A stretch of 64,000 nucleotides of DNA, taken from positions 62,001 through 126,000 of the forward strand of contig NW_026647264.1 in assembly GCF_950295315.1 (NCBI RefSeq). Reading direction: 5' to 3'. This document shows, one piece after another, positions 10,990 to 20,315 of this stretch (positions are counted from its first letter, which is position 1; every line of letters begins with the position of its first letter). This stretch comes from Erinaceus europaeus (Eukaryota > Chordata > Mammalia > Eulipotyphla > Erinaceidae). The translations under genes were made by a program, and so were the position numbers. A model generated the notes under the pieces. That model was given only the letters and a program-made list of their open reading frames with translations. It was not told where the DNA came from and made no database searches.

Positions 10990-12651
10990 CCTATACACTT
11001 ATTCATCACAGAGAGTCACTCAGGTTGAGGGACATTGATAGGGACATGGGCATAATATTATCCTGACTAAGACTCATGACTAACTAGAGTTAGCCTAGTT
11101 GAAAAAGGGAGTTTAGTGCTAGAGCTCTGGAACATTTCATGGATGCCCGTGCCCTGGCAAGAGCTGAGTAACACCTGAACTCCAGCACATGGAGGGGAGC
11201 CTGGGCACCCCTCTCTGCTCTGAGTTTGTTACAGTCTCTGCTTCAGCCCTGCTTTCCTTTTTCTCACCCACAGATCACCTTTCTCACTCCTGGGCATTTC
11301 CACTAGAAACAGTGGTGCCTCCATGAGCAGCCAAGTTTGCATCTCACTGCTCCAGAGAAAGGTCGAGTTGAGATTTGGGTCTCTTACCCATTTCTAAGAG
11401 TCTCAGCATGCAGTACAGGCTAGGTGTATCCCCTGGAAAAGTCACTGGGGCCCCAAGGGGCTGGCCGGAGCATACACCCACCTGATGGGCTCTAGGCAGT
11501 CTGGTGAGCCAGGGAGTAGCAGTGTCAGGTAGATGTGAGGCTGCTCGAATCAAAATCCCCAGATGGTGAGTGGGAGCTCACCATCTGAGCTCACTAGCTC
11601 AGATCCTTGTACCCCCAGGGGAGAAGCTACTTGAGACCTTATTCTTTCCCTAAAACTGTTTTGCAAAAGCTGTGCTCAGACTTTCTGTCCCTCCTTCCTG
11701 CCTTGCTTTTCCGTTTCAGCCTGTGATGAGACTGAGAAAATTTCAGTATTTAAAATTCATGTCACTCCCTCTGTGAATTCTGTTGTTTGCCCCCCCTACT
11801 GCCACCATCCAATAAAAAAAAATAGGTATAAGCCTTGCACGCCCTACTGAAAAAAAAAGCCCAGATATTGCCATCGTCTCATTGTCACCTGCTGCTGGAA
11901 ACTGAGTGGCATTAGTCCAGGTGCCTGGAAACTCTGGTGCTTGTGAAATAAATGGGCCTCTGATTGGGCACAGGAGGGGGGAGAGGCAGTGTCTGTAAAG
12001 TCCAGCAGGAAGCACATGTGGGGGACAGCTCTCAGGGTCTCACACTGCCCCACTGCTTCCAGATTCCGTTCACTCCACACTGCCCTGCCTTTCTGCAGGG
12101 GACACTGTGATCATCAGCCTGCTGGCAGGTGGGATGGTCCAGACCTTGAGTCTGACTTGGGGGGGGGGTGCTGGGGGCAGCCATTTCCAGTCTGAAAGAG
12201 TGTGATTAATCTTGGTGTTTTTACTCTTGCTATGAGAAGCAGGGAATTGAAAACCTGCATCACACTGCTCTCAGATATTGGTGGTGGTGAGAGAGACACA
12301 GGAAAGGACACTACATGCAGATGTGGCCTCCAAAGGCTCATGTCTCTTCAAATTCCTGCATCATTTAGAGAAGGCCGTATTATGACCTGGTGTCTTCTTA
12401 TATACAGCTGGTTGCTGAATGTCTTCAGTCCAAATACTGATGCTGGTGACATACAAACAGCTCCTAGCTCACCACTGATCAGTATTCTGACCCTCCATTT
12501 AATTCCTGTTACAACCAAATGAACTAAGTAGGGCAGATTGTTTTATATGCGTTTACTAGTTGATAAAACCTCAGGCTGCCTGTGGCTGGGGACAGGGTAC
12601 GTGAATCATGTTTTTCCCTTCACAGTTACATAACTGGTTAGAGCTGGGACT
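10990..12651. other. Low-copy DNA, no gene seen
   Basis: Short open frames on both strands overlap one another without splice or domain support. A G-run at 12162-12169 is the only oddity. Confidence 0.5.
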
Positions 12652-12813
12652 AAAAGCTTGACTTTAGGGAGAATACAGGTCCATGAAAAATGATGAATGA
12701 AATAGTGGGGGTTGTATTGCTAAATGGGAATCTGGGGAATGTTATGCATGTAAAAAAAAAAAAAAGTAGAAACGCAAAGCAGAAAAAAAAAAAAAAAAAA
12801 AAAGCTTGACTTT
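12652..12813 (+). pseudogene. Retroposed transcript fragment with poly(A) and 14-bp TSD
   Basis: AAAAGCTTGACTTT occurs at 12652-12665 and again at 12800-12813, a perfect target-site duplication. Between them lie 134 bp that match none of the SINE families here and end in a run of about 20 A. An internal A-run sits at 12752-12765. This is the signature of L1-mediated insertion of a 5'-truncated RNA. No AATAAA signal or reading frame is obvious, and the source gene is not recognised. It could also be a small non-coding RNA copy. Confidence 0.8.
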
Positions 12814-13029
12814 TGATCCTTAATCTTGAATTCTATTCACAACAGACTGCCACTGCATTCAGAATTCTTTCAGGCAGAGACTTGTGTCTTATTCTTCCTG
12901 GTTTTCTTATCTGTCACTCAGTCATTTCTCCATTTATTCCTCCATTCCAGAGAGGAGTTGAAATGCCCACAAGCATACACATTTCTCTACATATCTTGAA
13001 AATATAAGAAATACAGAAATGTGCTTTTT

Positions 13030-13300
13030 ATTTCGTGTGGTGCTAGGGAACGAGGCTAGGGTCTCATGCATACATAATACCACAGAACTGCCTCTCTAGC
13101 TCATTTTTATTCTTTTTCTTGAGAGTGGAGAGGCGGGGGCGGGGGTTGAGGGAGAGTCACCTGCAGTAGCTCTACACCATCCATGGAGCTCCATGTGTCA
13201 TTCACACCCAGCTCCCTTGGCACTGGGGATCAAACCCAGGGCCTCACACATGGTAAGGGGTATGCCTTACCCACTGAGTGATCTCCTAACTCCTAAAAAC
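13030..13300 (-). repeat. Two SINE-D-like pieces, minus strand
   Basis: Each piece has a GATC/GGGTCTCA-type B-box remnant and a head complement (CTGCCTCTCTAGCTC at 13090; CCACTGAGTGATCTCCTAAC at 13276). Confidence 0.6.
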
Positions 13301-13359
13301 ATGTATTGCAATGAAAGATAATGTTAATATTGTATGCTAGACCTCTATATAGGTGTTTT

Positions 13360-13362
<3 letters not shown>

Positions 13363-13400
<38 letters not shown>
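13363..13400. repeat. (TG)n microsatellite
   Basis: Uninterrupted TG dinucleotides, about 19 units. Confidence 0.95.
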
Positions 13401-13402
<2 letters not shown>

Positions 13403-14270
13403 ATAGAAACCACAAACAAAGTAGAGATCAACTAGCAAGTCAAAACCAGAAGGACAGTTAGAATATTATTCAGGCCATAGAGTTGTTCATGGTTTCCTAC
13501 ATCAAGACATTGATTTAGCTCTGTGCTAATAAGCAGTCCAAACAGGGAAAAATAATTTATGTGTGCATGTGATGCATTAAAAAAGATATGAGACACTGAG
13601 TGTTTTTCCAGGCAGTTAGATCTGAAAGAAATTTCTTGCCTGAGTGGTCACCTCTAGGACCCCAAGGAGCAAGGGAAATATGTCGCACATATACCACAGT
13701 TCCTGCTTCTGATCCCGTGCTAGACATTACAAATCAATCAGACCCTGGCCCACAGAGACCAGAGAGCTTCACATCCTGTTAGAAATAGTGTCTGGGCAGC
13801 GATTCCCACTGGCTTGAAGTCAGTGTGCAAGACAAACTCCACTTGCTGCTCCAGTGTGGGAGGTGGTGGTAGCAGGCACCTATGTCTCCTCAGGGGAAGC
13901 ATAGGTGGGCACACTCCTCTTGTCCACTGGAGGTGTGTTAGCTATTACCTCCTTCTGTGCCAGCGGGAGTGACCCATCAGGTGGTGAGAGGGAACCCAGG
14001 GGGTACACCAGGCACTTCTGACTCATTATAGTCATTCATTTGTCCCATATCTATTTAGCAAATATCTGTAAGTGTCTGACTCACCCTCCACACCCTGCTG
14101 ACCCCACTTCAACCACTCTTCCCCCATGATGCTGTCCCTCACACTACCTCTGTGCTCACAAACCCCATCATCTGCCCCTGCCCTTGCAGCCTGTGGATGG
14201 GTATATTCTGCTGAGTACACATCATATGTACCAGGGCTCATGCTTGTCTGTTTTTTTTTTTTTTTTGGTT
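13401..14270. other. Low-copy DNA, no gene seen
   Basis: Nothing recognisable apart from a T-run just before the (TC)n tract at 14279-14302. Confidence 0.5.
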
Positions 14271-14371
14271 AGAGTTTTCTCTCTCTCTCTCTCTCTCTCT
14301 CTTCTAAGACGTAAGTGTCAATGTAGCAGCATCAGTCTGTCTCTCTCTTGTTAAAATTTGACCATAGAATA

Positions 14372-14535
14372 ATACTTACCTGGCAGGGGAGATACCATGA
14401 CCACGAAGGTGATTTTTCCCAGGGCGAGGCTTATCCATTGCACTCTGGATATGCTGACCCTTCTATTTCCCCAAATGTGGGAAATTCTACTGCATGATTT
14501 GTGGTAGTGGGGAACTGCATTTGTGCTCTCTTATA
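14372..14535 (+). pseudogene. RNU1 (pseudogene): U1 snRNA pseudogene
   Basis: The segment opens with ATACTTACCTGGCAGGGGAG, the exact U1 5' end with the 5'-splice-site-pairing ACTTACCTG. It stays collinear with U1 for the full 164 nt (CCCAGGGCGAGGCTTATCC, ATTTCCCCAAATGTGGGAAA-like, TTTGTGGTAGTGG). Differences that would hurt function include a change in the U1-A loop (CACTCCGG to CACTCTGG), AATTTGTGG to GATTTGTGG at the Sm site, and a lost 3' stem (the end reads TGCATTTGTGCTCTC). No U1 promoter is seen upstream, which is a (TC)n tract. A short A-run follows. Imperfect flanking repeats (ACCATAGAAT at 14361 and ACCATAAT at 14545) suggest retroposition. Confidence 0.9.
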
Positions 14536-14569
14536 AAAAAAAATACCATAATTTCTATCTTTCGCCTTT

Positions 14570-14613
14570 CTTCCTTCCTTCCTTCCTTCCTTCCTTCCTT
14601 CCTTCCTTCCTTC
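14570..14613. repeat. (TTCC)n microsatellite
   Basis: Tetranucleotide TTCC array in the tail complement of the following minus-strand SINE-E. Confidence 0.9.
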
Positions 14614-14735
14614 ATCAGAGCACTACTTAGCTCTGGCTTCTGGTGGTACTAGGAATTGAGCCTGGGAGCCCAGAGCCTCAGACATGAAAGTCCTTTGCAT
14701 AACCACTGTGCTGTCCCCCACCCCAACATCTCCCC
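14614..14735 (-). repeat. SINE-E, minus strand
   Basis: ATCAGAGCACTACTTAGCTC, GGAATTGAGCCTGGGAGC and head complement CATAACCACTGTGCTGTCCCC. Confidence 0.75.
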
Positions 14736-15644
14736 AGTTGACCATCTGTCTTTGTTCCCTATACCCCAGTCCAAGCACAGGGTCCAGCTCTCAGTAGGCG
14801 CTCAGCACATAATTCTGGCGTGGGTGAAAACATAAGGCATGTGCAGAGATGAAGCTGACACAGAGTTTGCCCAGGAGATGATAAAGACAATAGTGAACAG
14901 AGCACAGGGTGGCGAGTGCTAGGTACTGAAGGGAGAGTGCAGGTGAGGAGCTAGCCTAGGGCCTCTCTGGAGGGAGAGACAGAGTCCAGTGAGCAGAGGA
15001 GAGGACAAGAGAAGCTTCCTGATGGGCAGCATTTTCTGGGTCTGGAAGCACAACTTGGCCTGGAGAGACATGGGGCCCTGGGGGGGGGGGACAGCAAGAG
15101 CCAAGGCAGAGAGGCAGAGCTGTTAGAGGGAAGAAGAACCTGGATTGCTTTAGAGAGCTTTCAGGGTGTGCTGGGAGCAGGAGCAGCTATACAGGAGAGG
15201 TGGCTGAGGCTGGCTTGTGGCTCTTTGCCTACTGGGCTTGATTTTGGCAGCAGAAGGGGAGGTAGGAGATTCATGAGTGCAGTAGGGCTGAGGTGAGAGG
15301 GACTTGGGCAGGCAGGGGCAGGCCGGAGGCAGGTGAGAGGGACTTCAGCAGGCAGGGGAAGCAGACAGGTTTCCATCCCCTCTGGAGACCCTAAGGGACC
15401 ACCCTCTGGCAGACTCCAGCCCCAGGACCCCAACCAGCCCATCCTGCTGCCCCCACTCATCCCCCCACCCCCGGCCAGCCTGGCCTGGCTCTCACAGAGG
15501 GACTTGGTGCAACTCGTCTGCCAAATAATAACATTGCCAATTCACTTCTAATTTTTAAACTGAATTTATATTTATCACATCTGTAGCATGTTATCTTGAG
15601 CTGCTTTTCCTGTCATTGCCAGGTTCTCACTGCTCTGGGCTCTT

Positions 15645-15815
15645 TCATCAGATAGGAAGAGGGAAAGAGCCAGAGGGACGGAGAGGGAGGACACCACACA
15701 CAGCACCAAACTGCCCTCCATTACCAGATCACCTTCATGCGGTGTACTGGGGACAAACCCTGGGTCTGTACATGGCAGAGCAGGGCCTCCCAGCTGAGCT
15801 GTCTTGCCAGCCCTG
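15645..15815 (-). repeat. SINE-D in the left inverted-repeat arm (mirrored at 18094-18265)
   Basis: Head complement CTGAGCTGTCTTGCCAGCCC and ACCACACACAGCACCAAAC. The right-arm copy is its exact reverse complement in the parts compared. Confidence 0.75.
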
Positions 15816-15954
15816 AGCACAGTTCCTTTTGGTGCTTCTTCTTTCCTTTTTTTTTTTTTTTTTCCTAGCAGTGCTGGGGCTCTCAAGAATGTATAATTTC
15901 ATCACCACTGGCCTAGCTTTTGTTATTTCAGAGAAAGACAGAAAGATAGTTAGA

Positions 15955-16290
15955 GGAGGCTGGGTGGTTGCAGAGTGGGTTAACTGTGAAGCACATAGAC
16001 CGGTGTAAGGGTCCCGGTTCGAGCCCCTGGCTCCCCACCTGCGGGGAGGGGGGGTCACTTCACAGGCGGTGAAGCAGGTCTGCAGGTGTCTGTCTTTCTC
16101 TCCCCCTGCTCTGTCTTCCCCTCCTCTCTCCATTTCTCTCTGTCCTGTCCAACAACAACAGCAGTAACAATAATAACAAAAATAACAACAAGGGCAACAA
16201 AAAAATGGGGGAAAATAACCTCCAAGAGCAGTGGATTTAAAGTGTAGGCACCGAGCCCCAGAGATAACTCTGGAGACTAAATAAATAAAT
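15955..16290 (+). repeat. SINE-A with 3' module in the left arm (mirrored at 17625-17958)
   Basis: B box GGTTCGAGCCCCTGGCTCC, GAAGCAGGTCTGCAGGTG, ACAA-rich segment, then module AGAGCAGTGGATTTAAAGTG. It ends in AAAT and GACA tetranucleotide repeats (16276-16312). Confidence 0.9.
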
Positions 16291-16314
16291 AAATAGACAG
16301 ACAGACAGACAGAG

Positions 16315-16455
16315 ATCATAGAGAGTGGGGTAGCGACACCACAGCACTGCTCCATCACCCACGGAGCACACCTTCAGTGCATGATGTTCTCGTGTGGTGT
16401 CACGTTTGGAATCTGGGGTACCCTGCCTGGTAAGGTGGACACTGCCAGGTGAGGT
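16315..16455 (-). repeat. SINE-D crossing the inner breakpoint of the inverted repeat
   Basis: ACCACAGCACTGCTCCATC and head-side sequence continue past 16402. Only the part up to 16402 is duplicated in the right arm, so the inversion breakpoint cuts through this SINE. Confidence 0.7.
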
Positions 16456-16869
16456 GGCTTCTCGCTCTCCCCTTGAGCATTTCAAGTTTTATTTATTTAT
16501 TTAGTATTTTTTTCTTTAGTCACTCGTCTATGGAACCTTTATTTCCTATTTATATTCCTTGTCAAATGGTTCAGCTTCATGTTTGACTTACTCACCTTAT
16601 TCCTTTTGGCCTCCTCTTTGTAAGTCTTCCAGGTGAGTTGTGAAGCCCTTTGGTGCCTGCTGTCCTGTTGAGACCTGCTCAGCGAGGTTGTCACTGGAGG
16701 GTGAGGAGAAGCAACAACAGTGGGACCTCAGGGCCATGCCTGGATGATGCTGCCATGTTGGGAGACATGAGCAGGTGCTTCTGCTCCCCACAGAGCAGTG
16801 GCAGAGGCCCTCTGCTCAGCATCCTCCCACTCATGCTGGGTACCCACATCTGGAGGACTGGCCAATCAA
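16456..16869. other. Low-copy part of the inverted-repeat spacer
   Basis: AT-rich then mixed-composition DNA with no gene or repeat that I recognise. Confidence 0.5.
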
Positions 16870-17153
16870 GTGTTATTTATTCTCTTTTGTTGCCCTTATT
16901 GTTTTTATTGTTGTACCTATTATTGTTGTTGTTAATGATGTTGTCATTGTTGGATAGGACAGAGAGAAATGGAGAGAGGAGGGGAAGACAGAGAAGGGGA
17001 GAGAAAGATAGACACCTGCAGACCTGCTTCACCGCTTGTGAGGCAACTGCCCTGCAGGTGGAGAGGCGGGGGCTCCAACCGGGATCCTTACGCCGGTCCT
17101 TGTGCTTTGTGCTACCTGAGCTTAACCCGCTGTACTACCGTCCGACTCCCTCT
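16870..17153 (-). repeat. SINE-A, minus strand (cassette copy 1)
   Basis: Complete reverse-complement SINE-A. It shares unusual variants with the copy at 19024-19297 (GGTGGAGAG after CTGCAG, and CACCTGAGCTTAACC-type head). Confidence 0.9.
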
Positions 17154-17184
17154 TTCTTTATCTCTCTCTCTCTCTCTCTTTCTT

Positions 17185-17335
17185 AAGATTTTATTTATTA
17201 ATGAGAAAGGAGGAGAGAGAGAACCAGGCATCACTGTGGTACAAGTGCTGCTGGGGATTGAACTTGGGACCTCATGCTCGAGTGTCCAGTGCTTTATCCA
17301 CAGCTCCATCTGCTACACCACATGGGGCTTGGTGC
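17185..17335 (-). repeat. SINE-C, minus strand (cassette copy 1)
   Basis: Tail complement TTTTATTTATTAATGAG, CATCACTGTGGTACAAGTGC, GGGGATTGAACTTGGGACC. A short stretch resembling the SINE 3' module follows at 17327-17412. Confidence 0.85.
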
Positions 17336-17412
17336 CTGCACTTTAAATCCACTGCTCTTGGAGGCTGTTTTCCCCTATTTTTTGTTGCCTTTGTTGTTGC
17401 CCTTTTTTTTAA

Positions 17413-17510
17413 ATAAAAAGGAAACACTGACAAAACCATAAGATAAGAGGGGTACAACTCCACACAGTTCCCACCACCAGAGCTCCGTATCGCATTCCCT
17501 CCCTTTGACC
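17413..17510 (-). repeat. LAR 3' end, minus strand, truncated at the inverted-repeat junction
   Basis: AAACACTGACAAAACCATAA and CCCACCACCAGAGCTCC match the LAR copy at 19536. It stops at CCCTTTGACC, exactly where the right arm of the inverted repeat begins. Confidence 0.85.
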
Positions 17511-18939
17511 TGACACCACACGAGAACATCATGCACCGAAGGTGTGCTCCGTGGGTGATGAAGCAGTGCTGTGGTGTCGCTACCCCACTCTCTATGATCT
17601 CTGTCTGTCTGTCTGTCTATTTATTTATTTATTTAGTCTCCAGAGTTATCTCTGGGGCTCGGTGCCTGCACTTTAAATCCACTGCTCTTGGAGGTTATTT
17701 CCCCCCATTTTTTTGTTGCCCTTGTTGTTATTTTTGTTATTATTGTTACTGCTGTTGTTGTTGGACAGGACAGAGAGAAATGGAGAGAGGAGGGGAAGAC
17801 AGAGCAGGGGGAGAGAAAGACAGACACCTGCAGACCTGCTTCACCGCCTGTGAAGTGACCCCCCTCCCCGCAGGTGGGGAGCCAGGGGCTCGAACCGGGA
17901 CCCTTACACCGGTCTATGTGCTTCACAGTTAACCCACTCTGCAACCACCCAGCCTCCTCTAACTATCTTTCTGTCTTTCTCTGAAATAACAAAAGCTAGG
18001 CCAGTGGTGATGAAATTATACATTCTTGAGAGCCCCAGCACTGCTAGGAAAAAAAAAAAAAAGGAAAGAAGAAGCACCAAAAGGAACTGTGCTCAGGGCT
18101 GGCAAGACAGCTCAGCTGGGAGGCCCTGCTCTGCCATGTACAGACCCAGGGTTTGTCCCCAGTACACCGCATGAAGGTGATCTGGTAATGGAGGGCAGTT
18201 TGGTGCTGTGTGTGGTGTCCTCCCTCTCCGTCCCTCTGGCTCTTTCCCTCTTCCTATCTGATGAAAGAGCCCAGAGCAGTGAGAACCTGGCAATGACAGG
18301 AAAAGCAGCTCAAGATAACATGCTACAGATGTGATAAATATAAATTCAGTTTAAAAATTAGAAGTGAATTGGCAATGTTATTATTTGGCAGACGAGTTGC
18401 ACCAAGTCCCTCTGTGAGAGCCAGGCCAGGCTGGCCGGGGGTGGGGGGATGAGTGGGGGCAGCAGGATGGGCTGGTTGGGGTCCTGGGGCTGGAGTCTGC
18501 CAGAGGGTGGTCCCTTAGGGTCTCCAGAGGGGATGGAAACCTGTCTGCTTCCCCTGCCTGCTGAAGTCCCTCTCACCTGCCTCCAGCCTGCCCCTGCCTG
18601 CCCAAGTCCCTCTCACCTCAGCCCTACTGCACTCATGAATCTCCTACCTCCCCTTCTGCTGCCAAAATCAAGCCCAGTAGGCAAAGAGCCACAAGCCAGC
18701 CTCAGCCACCTCTCCTGTATAGCTGCTCCTGCTCCCAGCGCACCCTGAAAGCTCTCTAAAGCAATCCAGGTTCTTCTTCCCTCTAACAGCTCTGCCTCTC
18801 TGCCTTGGCTCTTGCTGTCCCCCCCCCCAGGGCCCCATGTCTCTCCCGACCAAGTTGTCCTTTCAGACCCAGAAAATGCTGCCCATCAGGAAGCTTCTCT
18901 TGTCCTCTCCTCTGCTCACTGGACTCTGTCTCTCCCTCC
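17511..18939 (-). repeat. Right arm of a long inverted repeat
   Basis: Reverse complement of 14969-16402. Homology starts at TGACACCACACG and ends at GTCTCTCCCTCC, after which the two flanks diverge completely. Length difference is 5 bp net, largely from an A-run (14 versus about 19) and C/G runs. Both breakpoints lack target duplications, so this is not a transposon insertion. Confidence 0.95.
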
Positions 18940-18969
18940 CTATTGTTCTTCACAGGGGATTAGCGATGC

Positions 18970-18970
<1 letters not shown>

Positions 18971-19016
<46 letters not shown>
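18971..19016. repeat. (TTTC)n microsatellite
   Basis: Pure TTTC array just outside the right arm, in the tail complement of the SINE-A that follows. Confidence 0.95.
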
Positions 19017-19018
<2 letters not shown>

Positions 19019-19023
19019 TTTTT

Positions 19024-19297
19024 CAATATTTATTTATTCCCTTTTGTTACCCTTGTTTTTATTGTTGTAGTTGTTATTGTTGTTGCTGATATTGTTGTTG
19101 GATAGGACAGAGAGAAATGGAGAGAGGAGGGGAAGACAGAGATGGGGAGAGAAAGATAGACACCTGCAGACCTGCTTCACTGCTAGTGAAACAACCCCTC
19201 TGCAGGTGGAGAGCTGGGGACTCAAACTGGGATCCTTAAGCCGGTCCTTGTGCTTTGTGCCACCTGAGCTTAACCTGCTACAGTACCGCCTGACTCC
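19024..19297 (-). repeat. SINE-A, minus strand (cassette copy 2)
   Basis: Reverse-complement SINE-A sharing diagnostic variants with 16870-17153 at roughly 88-90% identity by eye. Confidence 0.9.
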
Positions 19298-19302
19298 CTC
19301 TC

Positions 19303-19354
<52 letters not shown>

Positions 19355-19360
19355 TTATCT

Positions 19361-19392
<32 letters not shown>
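19303..19392. repeat. (TTTC)n microsatellite
   Basis: Long TTTC array between the two cassette SINEs, interrupted once by TTATC. Confidence 0.95.
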
Positions 19393-19530
19393 AAGATTTT
19401 ATTTATTAATGAGAAAGGAGGAGAGAGAGAACCAAGCATCACTCTGGTACAAGTGCTGCCGGGGATTGAACTTGGGACCTCATGCTCGAGAGTCCAATAT
19501 CTACAGTTCCAGCTCCTACACCATAATGCC
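19393..19530 (-). repeat. SINE-C, minus strand (cassette copy 2)
   Basis: Same order and junction as cassette copy 1: TTTTATTTATTAATGAG, CAAGTGCTGCCGGGGATTG, CTCATGCTCGAGAGTCC. Confidence 0.85.
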
Positions 19531-19535
19531 TTTTT

Positions 19536-20315
19536 TTAAATTTAAATAAAAATAAAACACTGACAAAATCATAGGATAAGAGGGGTACAACTTCACACAA
19601 TTCCCACCACCAGATCTCCATATCCCATCCCAGCCCTTTGATATCTTTACTATTCTTTAACCCTCTGGAAGTATGGATCAAGGTCATTGTGGGTTGCAGA
19701 AGGTGGAAGGTCTGGCTTCTGTAATTGCTTCCCCACTGAACATGGGCATTGACAGGTCGATCCATACTCCTAGCCTGTCTCTCTCTTTCCCTATTGAGGC
19801 AGGGTTCTGGGGAACCGGAGCTCCAGGACACATTGTTGGGGTCGTCTGTCCAGGGAAGTCTGGTTGGCATCATGCTGGCATCTGGAACCTGGTGGCTGAA
19901 AAGAGAGTTAATAAATAAAGCCAAACAAGTTGTTGACTAATCATGAACCTAAAGGCTGGAATAGTGCAGATGAAGAGTTGGGGGGGGGGGGTCTCCATTC
20001 TGTAGACAGCTAGTAGGAATATTTTAGTTATATTCCAAAGGGCCTCTGGCTATACTAGTTTTTTTTTCCCTGAGCCTGAGATATGATATGCTGGTGGATC
20101 CTAGTTATTGTCTGGGGAGATGATGTCATGGCTGGAAAAAGGACCAGAAAGCTGGATCAGGGAAGAGAGTAGCTCCCTAATATGGGAAAGGTGTATAAAT
20201 GTTGTTGACTGTAAACCCCATCAATTTGATGTGATCTGGGGCCCATAATCAGCTTAGGAGCCTATGTGACCTCTGTGTCCCTGTAGATCTGAGCTCACAT
20301 TCTGTGGTCATCAGC
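19536..20315 (-). repeat. LAR, minus strand, long copy
   Basis: It starts at the A-tail complement and shares with the 3898 copy CCCACCACCAG, TATGGATCAAGG, CTTCTGTAATTGCTTCCCC, CCAGGACACATTGTTGG and a far block TCTGAGCTCACATTCTGTGG. A 161-codon open frame on the minus strand (19439-19924) runs through it but has no domain that I recognise. Confidence 0.8.

Larger units (their letters stand above)
14969..16402 (+). repeat. Left arm of a long inverted repeat
   Basis: This 1,434-bp arm is the reverse complement of 17511-18939. By eye the arms differ at only about ten substitutions plus homopolymer-length changes, so identity is near 99%. Open frames of 66 and 72 codons are identical in both arms and a 99-codon frame differs at two positions. 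The arm includes low-copy DNA (14969-15640), a SINE-D (15645-15815) and a SINE-A (15955-16290). The inner breakpoint falls inside a SINE-D. The outer breakpoint is sharp. Confidence 0.95.

Noticed and set aside
15735..16358. 207-codon minus-strand frame
   Set aside because: It runs through a SINE-A and a SINE-D in the inverted-repeat arm, with no protein family resemblance.
14969..18939. Inverted repeat as the terminal repeats of a DNA transposon
   Set aside because: There is no target duplication, no transposase, and the arms contain ordinary low-copy DNA and unrelated SINEs with a breakpoint inside one of them.
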